64,000 nucleotides of DNA. It comes from Roridomyces roridus. Its lineage: Eukaryota; Basidiomycota; Agaricomycetes; Agaricales; Mycenaceae. The notes beneath the pieces were generated by a model that was not told the DNA's origin, ran no database searches, and was given only the letters and a program-made list of their open reading frames with translations. Positions 56,546 to 64,000 of this stretch are shown here, one piece after another. The position numbers and the translations under genes were made by a program. How positions within the stretch are numbered: the first letter of the stretch is position 1; each line of letters starts with the position of its first letter. Where the stretch lies: positions 186,001 to 250,000 of the forward strand of contig JARKIF010000025.1 of NCBI GenBank assembly GCA_029378245.1, written 5' to 3'.

Positions 56546-58815
56546 ATGTCTGTCGTTATTCGCCTAGACCTTGGCGCTCGGCCGTTGCTCGGCGAGTACT
56601 TATCCTGTAAAGCCGACCGACCCATGAAGCCAACTTTTGACGTGCGCATGAGTACTACCTCCCCGCGTACGCGCCGAGCGGCTTGGATCCTGGTGAGTGA
56701 TTGCCGACTGCTTTGCGACTGCTATCCAACTTTGCTGTAGGGATCCTCACCGTACGTGCGGCTTACGGCGATACGTACGGTACGTACGTACGGATCGGTT
56801 ACAGGTGCAGTTGGACGAAGCTCGTCTTATGCTCATTCTCGATGTACGGACTCGGTGGACCTCAACGCATCAAATGCTTCGTGTGTACTTTCCTTCTCCT
56901 ACCTCAGATTCAATTACAATCTCGTCAGGTCGTGCACTACATAACAAGGCATCGATCGACAGCTACGTTCGCAACAATCTCGATCTGGCTGATGCTGCGC
57001 TGACGGACAAGGACTGGGATGCTCTGCGTCAGGTGCGCTCGTGGCTCAGCAATTTCCGTACTGCGACCACGGATATGTCCACAACGAGCAAACCGATGCT
57101 TTCTCAAACGCATCTCGTTTTCTGCGACTTGCAGCGCGGTGTCAAAAAGACACTGAGGGAGCTGCCTGGTAATGTCGCGCCCGAACTCAAGACGGGCTTG
57201 CTTGCCGCCCACAAGAAGTTGAGCGACTATTATTTCACTTTCGACGCCTCTCCGTATTATCTTTGGGCATCGTGCAAGTTCTGCCCCTTCCCTGTCCTCG
57301 ATCGTCGTTGACGTTGTTTTCCAGTATTGGATCCTCGCATTGGCTACACCAATCTCAAAGATGATGTGTTTAAAGATCAGTACGATCTACTTGCTGACTT
57401 GGAGACCGCCAAAGCATCTCTGGAGGCAGAGTTCAGGCACAATTATCTCCCCGACGCGCAGCCACCCCCGGCTACCGAGGCGTTGGCTCGCGCACTTCTG
57501 ATCTCCGAGCAGATGAGTCGCCGAAGAAGAGCTTCTTCAGCCGTTTCCGCTCTCAAGCGGCCGGAAATCCTCAGGACGAGCTCACCCGCTACTTCCAGGC
57601 GACGTCCATCCCACTGCCGTATGAGGGCACTGACTTACTTGCTTGGTGGCACGCAAATCGCGCCGCATTTCCTAATCTGTACAAGATGGCAAGAGATATC
57701 CACTGCATCCCTGGTACGATCCAAATGGATTTATGCTTCGTATATCACTGTTGAACGTTATCAGGATCGGCCGTCGCAGTAGAGCGAGTTTTCTCGGGTG
57801 GGCGAGACACCATTGCTCTTCGTCGAGCCCGCCTTCAGCCCAGCACCATCCGAACCTTGATGGTCCTCAAAGCACAACTACGCCTGGCCCGGAAGGACGT
57901 TTTGAATGCGCTCGAGGAGGCAGACGCCATCGGACTGAAAGCTTAGATATCATTTTGTCCTCTCTGTCCGTACGTGTCCGTATTACGGCCGTATTTTATC
58001 CGTACCGTACCGTATGGCTTGCTGGCCTCTTCCGATGACCCCGTACGTACCCGCAATTGACTCCGTACCTCCGTATTTGGGTCCGTTCCGTATACGGTGC
58101 GTACGGTGAGGATCCCTACTTTGCTGACTAGCGCTTGCTCGTCAAGTACAGTCGTTTTCAAAACTATATACGGGTTTTGATCCCCCGCTCCATGCACTCG
58201 ACTCCACGCTTCAATTCCATGGCTGTGCGGCTGCTCCGGACGGCGTATCCTCTTCTGCTCTACGATATCACCGACCCTTTTGATTTATCCGCATTCATGC
58301 CGTGTCAGCGAGTGTTTCAGAGCTCAAACTCCAACTACACTGCCGTGCACATGCTTTGTTCCGTGTCCCGACCATCATACTTACACCATGTTCATAACTA
58401 GACCACACCGAGGACACCGCCACGAGGGCGGGGCGGAAGCCCCTGCCACACCGGGTGTTGTTACCTTCGGGCCTGGGATTGACCTCGACTCGTGTAGGTC
58501 TTGCGTACGTGGGTTACCGGGTCTCACAGCGGGGAAGAGAGCGAGCGACAGCGTTTCTGGTAAGTATTATGCTCTAAATACTCTTGAACTTACTCACGAG
58601 TCGTCTTTCAATGAATAGTTCCGGATTTCGAAGCGAAGGGCATCGGCAGCTACGACGACACTCACTGCATTCCCTACCCCCTAGGCAGACCCAATCCGAT
58701 CCGAGCTTGGGGCGGAGTCTGCCAGGGTCTGCCTGGGTCCGTTCAATTCTGCCCCACTCCCTCGATTCAACTTAGCGTCACCGGACGCCGACTCGTTGGA
58801 TTCTCATCGTTCTGA
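56546..58815 (+). CDS. uncharacterised gene whose intron appears to carry a hAT insertion
   Basis: Removing the transposon and one target copy leaves a GT...TAG interval (GTGAGTGATTG ... GCTGACTAG) of normal size, with open frames on both sides. The upstream exon ends TTSPRTRRAAWIL at 56692. The downstream exon from 58132 reads RLLVKYSRFQNYIRVLIPRS. Further exons follow to 58559 (PGVVTFGPGIDLDSC, then GLPGLTAGKRASDSVS), and after a 59-nt intron 58619-58815 reads PDFEAKGIGSYDDTHCIPYP and RAWGGVCQGLPGSVQF before a TGA. The last two exons are convincing; the join between about 58340 and 58400 is not settled and may hold another intron or a frameshift. The Cys-containing C-terminus could be extracellular. 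Family not recognised. Confidence 0.4.
56738..58118 (+). mobile_element. hAT transposon, internally deleted, with perfect TIRs and 8-bp target duplication
   Basis: TAGGGATCCTCACCGTACG (56738-56756) and its exact reverse complement (58100-58118) flank 1,381 bp. CTTTGCTG is duplicated at 56730-56737 and 58119-58126, the 8-bp signature of hAT insertion. Inside are pieces of a hAT transposase on the plus strand: LMLILDVRTRWTSTHQMLR, ASIDSYVRNNLDLADAALTD, LGYTNLK-type and EFRHNYLPDAQ segments. The C-terminal dimerisation region is AFPNLYKMARDIHCIPG, then AVAVERVFSGGRDTIALRR. The N-terminal zinc finger and catalytic start are absent and frames change, so it cannot move by itself. The ends contain many GTACGTAC/CCGTACGG words, probably subterminal transposase-binding repeats. 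Confidence 0.9.
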
Positions 58816-59163
58816 CGTCTGATGCCCATCTGGCAGGTGTCAGTGAGGCGGCGCATGGTCGGGTTTACCCGTTCCCATGGCGCGAGCTGTCTAAAGAGAA
58901 TACCTATCTCCGCCCTCCATCCGCAGTCCTCAAGGGCGCTCCCCGCATCCCGATCTCTCGCCGCCTGTCGCGAGTTGAGTCCACCCTCTAGCATAGGTTG
59001 GCATCACAACACATTTTATCCTGTCCTTACGCCTAATCCATCCAAAGTCCGTCGGCTTAAAATACCCCAGGGTCCACGTTACTCAATGAATGCAGGGGAG
59101 GGCAACCAATTACAAAGCCACGTGTCCCTTGTGCCACACAGGGCCCGAGGTCGCCGCTAATCA
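58816..59163. other. intergenic
   Basis: Between the hAT-bearing gene and the DUF6534 gene. No feature other than the TATA-like element just downstream. Confidence 0.4.
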
Positions 59164-59171
59164 TATTTAAG
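59164..59171 (+). promoter_or_regulatory. TATA-like element of the DUF6534 gene
   Basis: TATTTAAG, 51 bases upstream of the ATG at 59222. Confidence 0.4.
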
Positions 59172-59221
59172 GGCGCTCCTCACGGACTCCGCTGTCCCTC
59201 GTTTCTCTCCCTGAAATTCCG

Positions 59222-60523
59222 ATGGCCAGTGCACCTCCCATCGTAGATTGGTATGTCACACCCCCAACCTTTCTCTCTCCATGTGTAGCTTGGGAAATAG
59301 GACCACCTCCGCAGTAAGTCCGTTATTCTACATTTTTTGTCGATTTGTGTGAATGATCTTCGAACAGCTCCTCGGCATGTTCTTCAACTACGCACTGCAC
59401 GGTGCGTTGACGGTGCAAGTTTGTGAGTATGGCCATCAGCTCATAGAAGAGGGAGCTGTAATTGTTCAGACCAATACTACTGCATGTTTCCTCACGACAA
59501 CAAGAGCGTCAAGCTAATAGTATGCTTCGTTTACCTGCCTGAGCTGGCGGAAACTAGTATGTTAACCTTCACTGGGTACGTATGCGATGCTATTCACTCC
59601 GAGAACTCATTGGACCTGAGCGTGAAGGTACACTACATTTGGCTCCGGTTACGGACACTCCCCGATGCCGACTCACCCCACGGCGACCTGGATCGCCCAG
59701 TGGATCGTGACGCCGCTCATTCCTACGATTGTGCAGCTCTTCTACACCCATCGCTTGTATTCGGTCTCTGGCTCCAAGACTCTTGGTGCCATCGTGCTTG
59801 TGGTGCGTTCTTCCTTGCGTTCCTGGCAAAATCCTGATGACCGACCATGGATACTAGCTATCCTGCATCGAGTTCGGTGCGGCGACTGTTGCAGCCATTC
59901 TGCAATATTTTGGCAGTGCCGCGGGTTCCGCTGGTCTCAAGGTTACCACTATGCTTTCTGTCAGTGTGTGTCGTCCCTGTGAGTTAACACTGAACTGATC
60001 GCTCCCCCCCGCAGGTCTCACTGTCGGTGTGTGCAGCATGTGACATCCTGTTAGCAGTGGCCATGAGTTATCATGTGGGTGTTGACTCCTGGGCAGTGGC
60101 ATACATCAACCTGATGAATGTTCACTTAGCTGAAGAAAGGTGCCATCATTTCCACGGCCATGAGGAACACATTGTCTCGAATCCTCCTCTACACGATCCA
60201 TACAGGGACCATCACAACCCTGACGGCAGTCGTCCAGATATTTCTTGTGATTGAATTGCCCAGCCATGGATACTTCCAGACGGGGAGTTACGTTTCTGTT
60301 AAACTGTACTCCAACAGTCTTCTCGTGAGTTGTGCCGTCCTATCCAAGGCAGATAATTCAGATCAATGTACAGGCCCTGCTGAATGCGCGTGCCGTGACG
60401 ATTGGGGGGCGGCATGATCTCACGCCTTCACAAAAGATGGCCGAGCTCAGTATCCCCGACTCGGGGATGAATCCACGAAGTGATGCTATCCATCGAACGC
60501 AGGGACACACGTTGGAGAGGTGA
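59222..60523 (+). CDS. DUF6534-family multi-pass membrane protein (intact)
   Basis: Nine exons join without a break: 59222-59250, 59289-59313, 59368-59422, 59470-59575, 59628-59802, 59858-59959, 60015-60074, 60130-60324 and 60374-60523; introns 38-55 nt. It starts MASAPPIVDCLGNRTTSALL. Hydrophobic segments appear in the family order: LLGMFFNYALHGALTVQV; YYCMFPHDNKSVKLIVCFVY; WIAQWIVTPLIPTIVQLFY with THRLYSVSGS; LSCIEFGAATVAAILQYFG; SLSVCAACDILLAVAMSYH; and ITTLTAVVQIFLVIELP. It ends with the typical YSNSLL-ALLNARAVTIGGR block and a polar tail. DUF6534 proteins are seven-pass-like membrane proteins, greatly expanded in agarics and of unknown function. This intact gene was used to read the disrupted copy at 2.5-5.2 kb. 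Confidence 0.88.
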
Positions 60524-60887
60524 ATCTTGGACATTTGGATGCAATGTGGAGGTGCGACTCGGTTCATGTAGAATTCAAATGGCCTTCAACCGGGATCAAT
60601 GAATACATCCGGCGCAGGGCGATACGACGTACTCGTTCTGCGGTTCACAACCAAATATATGTCCCCCAAGCTCACTCCACGGCTGATTCCCCAACAACCT
60701 GTTCTTATGGTCGTTGAGGATATGCGCGATTCGCTGGTTGAAGTTGTTGATCACAGCTGGTGCAGTTTGTGCAGATCAGCGTCGGCGAAGGATTCGGAGA
60801 CTCGAGAGGCGAACCGGAGTTCATGTAGAATTCACTCTCCCCGTATGTCTGCGCGTAGATGTCCCCGCCTTTCAAAGCATTGACTTC
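60524..60887. other. no gene recognised
   Basis: Short plus-strand ORFs (60599-60883) with no domain, adjoining the LINE relic. They could be worn retroelement sequence. Confidence 0.35.
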
Positions 60888-61760
60888 AAGGTGTGATTAG
60901 TGGATTGGAAAGACGATCGGCGACGGACGAAATCAAATTGGACGTACCACCCGACCTCAATGTCACAGGCGCCAAACTGACCGCGATGACACAGTCTCTC
61001 GCTTATAAGGCTATCTGTGAATGTAAGAGAGAGAAAAAGCTAAAACAAGAGGGAGCGCACGAAAGCGAACCTGGAAAGGGCCCAGGCTGAAACGGAAGAT
61101 AACTTTGGCTTCGTACCGTCCGAAGAGAAAATCTGGAAGTGATTGAGAAATAAAGACCTATTGAAGAAGCAGCAATACTTCAAATGGATGATAACTCACG
61201 ATGCGTACATTGCTGGGTCCCACTGGCTGAGGGACTCGAACTCTCCCGAGAAAAAAGAGAGAGCAATGTGTAAACACTGCGGGGTGATTGAGTCTATGGA
61301 GCACATTCTATCTCAGTGTGAGGCCCCAGGCCAAAAGGAGGTATGGGAACTCACCAAGGAGTTGTGGACGAAAAGAAACCCAGATTGGCCTTGAACAATC
61401 ATAGCAGCTGGATTGGCCGAGTTCAAAGACGAAAGAGGAGAGGCCAAAGCAGGAGATAACCGCCTCTATTTACCGAATCCTCATGGCATAGTCCGCATAT
61501 CTTATATGGTTACTAAGATGCGAGCGAGTGATCCAAAATGCCGGGAGACATGTGACAGCCACTGAAATACACAACCGATGGGTGAGAACCATGAACACGC
61601 GACTCAAAATGGATTGCGATATGACTGACGGGAAGTACGATAAGAAAGCTATTCCGGCCAGGACCGTCCTTGGAACCTGGCAAGGTGTCTTGAAAGACGA
61701 GGACGAACTCCCGAACGACTGGACTGGGAGAGCCGGGGTTTAGTGGGTATCGAGCCGGTG
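60888..61760 (+). mobile_element. LINE-type retrotransposon relic (same family as at 1-786)
   Basis: Plus-strand fragments in order: DVPPDLNVTGAKLTAMTQSL (about 60940); LLKKQQYFKWMITHDAYIAG with the zinc-knuckle CKHCGVIESMEHILSQC (61160-61320); QKEVWELTKELWTKRNPDWP before a stop at 61392; then IHNRWVRTMNTRLKMDCDMT and LPNDWTGRAGV to about 61743. The segments match the copy at the left end of the window (IAVECQAPETGKVWRLTKQL; VHNRWLTMINGALKRDRILT; LPDDWIKIRGV). Stops and frame changes show it is dead. Similar 3' UTR wording continues to about 61860 (AGTCCCACAC, TAAAGGCAT). Confidence 0.75.
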
Positions 61761-62301
61761 AGACAGCATGGGGAGAGCGGAAGGTAAGTACGGGGGTGAT
61801 CCGCTGGAGGCTGTTCCGGATCACGTAACTAGTCCCACACCCAGTGCGTAAAGGCATCTCCACGGCGGTGAAAATTCAAAATTCTGAGGTTTCTTGCTTT
61901 CCCTCGGATACAAACCAGCGGTTGGCCTGAAGACAACTTTGTCGGCTGTCAAGGACCAAATCAACAAGAGACAGCAGGAGGGGCTTACCCCGGTCGTGTG
62001 CATCCACCATGAGCTGGTCGATTCGATTCAACACAGTCACTGCATTCCGCTGATACGACTGCGTATTTCGCACGTGTGAAATCTGGCTAAAAAGCTGTTT
62101 TGGTGCACACACCAATGCCTCTGTCAGGTGATATACAATAAGGGATAGGACTGAGCTCCGCGTCACTATTCGTGTATTAAGGAGACAAGTACATGTCGTC
62201 AGTACATCACACTTGGCTATCTGTTCAAGTGGTCGGCTGTAGTGACTCCAATAGGCGGTTCGTGGGGACTACTACTTGTGGAGATACCATACTCAAGGAG
62301 A
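61761..62301. other. LINE 3' UTR remnant and unassigned sequence
   Basis: The first 100 bases resemble the 3' UTR of the LINE at the left edge. After that nothing is recognised. Confidence 0.4.
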
Positions 62302-62547
62302 TACTGTAGTATTCCGTTCAATTCGAATGGTACTTTGGCATGTGACAATTCATACGAATGGAACCTTTCGTATGCGACGGCCGGCATCGCCTAAAAAGGA
62401 GATTTGATCGGTGATCTGATCTCGGCTAAGCACGGCATCCTTTGGCAGGCGAAAAATTGGCTCTGTGACCCTGTGACATACGAAATTTTCCGTACAAAAA
62501 ATCCAGTGTGACCTGTGACCATACGAATTGAACGTAATACTACAGTA
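62302..62547. mobile_element. MITE with 29-bp near-perfect terminal inverted repeats
   Basis: The left end TACTGTAGTATTCCGTTCAA and the reverse-complemented right end TACTGTAGTATTACGTTCAA continue to 29 bases with two mismatches. Length is 246 bp. Both ends can be read as TA target duplications around CTGTAG, consistent with a Tc1/mariner-type MITE. The interior has repeated TGTGACC words and no ORF. Confidence 0.75.
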
Positions 62548-63115
62548 TACCAAGCCCAGGTGTATTCAGAAACAAGCTAGACTAGCTACAGAGCAAAGAT
62601 GAAGGTTGCGCAGGCGCGCAGTACTATTATGACAAGGTTTGCGGAGTACCTCACGGACCGGTATAAGTCTATATATATATATACAAACAGAGTGCTTGTG
62701 TAGGCGAGTTGGAGGAAATACTACCATTCGTTCCGGTATTCAAGAGACACCCAGAAAGAGATGACAAGTGGGCGAGTCGAACTCACGCAGGGATACTAGT
62801 ATGATCGAGAACTGATCAAAGTACGATCATGATCATGGAAGGCGGAATCACGGCAGGCGATCAGAGCGGTGATCGTGTCTGACAGAATCTGCCAGGAGTA
62901 AGCCTTGAATTACGAAGATGGCGGACCGAGGTTATTTATGGACCTGGGTCAAGGGCTATAGTCATAACAAGAGCTGGCTCAGCAAGAGAGTGTAATGAAA
63001 CGACGGAATCAAATTACCAGGCCAATCGGCTCGAATGCCAAGACGGCATGACCGCCGATCAGACGGGCCAAGCAGCAACATAAGCAGCAGGACCACGTGA
63101 AGAGGTTCGAGGGGA
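62548..63115. other. AT-rich intergenic with small TA microsatellite
   Basis: A short (TA)n run lies at about 62670-62683. No gene, RNA or clear element otherwise. Confidence 0.45.
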
Positions 63116-63552
63116 TGTAATATAGGTGACAGGTTATAGGGAAGTACGGAAATAGGGACGGCAGGCATGTGATATAGTTATATCATCAGATCAGTAGGGA
63201 GTAGTATATAAGGCCTGTAGATCCCGCCCTTGCAGCATTGCATTGTACGCCTTCTTGCCTAGACATTGGGTCAAAGCTTGATCTGTGGTTATAGTGCAGT
63301 CTTGTCACTTCCGCGGAGATTTGTTGTATCATTTCTCTTAGCTTAGACACAATATCAAAGGCACCTGAGCTCTGGTTCAACTTGGGTCAGCTATAGTAAC
63401 ATACTTAAGGGGTAGTGGGTTGCCCTCTGTGCTATAGTTCCTCTTCGTGTTGTATCGAAGTTGTATTGGTGTTTTGGATATTGTGTGTTTCGGTCAATAA
63501 AATATAAAACCTTTTAACATCGTAACCTTGCGTTTGTTGTGAGCAGTCTACA
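63116..63552 (+). mobile_element. LTR-like sequence (possible solo or 5' LTR)
   Basis: The segment starts TGTAATATAGG and ends TCTACA, giving TG...CA termini. It contains a TATATAAGG promoter-like element at about 63205-63213 and an AATAAAA poly-A signal at 63497-63503, in U3-R-U5 order. No second copy is in the window and no primer-binding site is evident downstream, so this is tentative. Confidence 0.3.
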
Positions 63553-64000
63553 AATCAGTCAAGAGATTCCTCTTAGTTCAAAGACATTTGAACTTGGTGT
63601 GAACCCTCGAGAATCAACCTACAAGCTTCCGAGAACCAAACTGTGGAGTATCAGTCTTATCTGTATACTTCAGACGACCCCGAACTCAACCGTTAGGTGT
63701 CAGCGTGCTAGTCAAGGAATTGTGTGTGTGTTGTGTGGTTAGTGTGTTGTGGAGTTGTATCGCTTCGCAGTCTACTTCTAGGCACATTACCTACTCGAGC
63801 TATCTACTATACACTAGTGCGCATGACGCTGCGTATCATCTGGAGCCCACCGCGAGGGGTCAATTTTGATATTTCGCATCAAAGAAGCTTAACAAAGTCG
63901 AATCTTGAGATTCCAACAAGTCTACTTGTTTAGATCCGAGAAGAAAACCAAAGCTGGTTTAACAAAGCAAATCATTTTGAGCACACCTTAGGCAAACTGT
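63553..64000. other. window end, unassigned
   Basis: Short plus-strand ORFs only. If the upstream segment is a 5' LTR, this would be the leader and start of a retroelement, but no gag motif is visible. Confidence 0.3.

Overview
This window is eukaryotic and almost certainly from an agaricomycete (mushroom-forming) basidiomycete. Genes are cut by many short introns of about 45-65 nt with GTRNGY donors. The protein families are typical of agarics: DUF6534 and DUF6535 membrane proteins, F-box/LRR proteins, NACHT-type NLRs, MYND fingers, a secreted DyP peroxidase and RTA1. The mix of lineage-expanded families and transposon debris fits a Mycena-like genome, but that placement is an inference from family content.

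Layout. 1-2.5 kb: 3' end of a LINE with a poly-A run, then a U6 snRNA gene. 2.5-5.2 kb: a decayed DUF6534 gene split by an insertion. 6.3-11.7 kb: two minus-strand paralogs (A and B) of a BRCT-BRCT-F-box-LRR family. 12.9-16.2 kb: a many-exon coiled-coil protein. 16.5-17.4 kb: a small secreted protein. 18.3-20.2 kb: a MITE and an intact RTA1 gene. 21-24.8 kb: an F-box protein and a MYND-finger protein. 25.1-27.3 kb: BRCT-F-box paralog C. 27.6-30.7 kb: a DUF6535 protein. 31-36 kb: poorly resolved, with a tRNA-like element, GGCGGTA-rich repeats and a long inverted repeat. 36.2-38.7 kb: peroxisomal acyl-CoA oxidase, followed by a tandem mosaic that duplicates its last exon together with a small glycine-rich gene. 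40.7-43.3 kb: a NACHT NLR. 44-46.5 kb: two MITEs, one lying in an intron of a third glycine-rich gene. 46.9-48.8 kb: truncated paralog D. 49.7-50.1 kb: histone H4. 51.6-53.6 kb: DyP peroxidase. 53.9-56 kb: an F-box relic and a single-pass membrane protein. 56.7-58.1 kb: a hAT deletion derivative with a perfect 8-bp target duplication. 59.2-60.5 kb: an intact DUF6534 gene. 60.9-64 kb: a second LINE relic, another MITE and an LTR-like end.

The genes do not form one pathway. Housekeeping functions (U6, H4, acyl-CoA oxidase) sit among lineage-expanded and stress/recognition families (F-box, NLR, RTA1, DyP). Two features stand out. One is the BRCT-F-box-LRR family, with four copies plus a stub. 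The other is a dispersed duplication unit that links the 3' ends of these F-box genes to the glycine-rich genes. Many long ORFs carry a single 1-2 nt frameshift, several in homopolymers, so part of the apparent decay may be sequence error. Introns and exon edges were read by eye from GT/AG, frame and family resemblance; nothing was aligned by computer.
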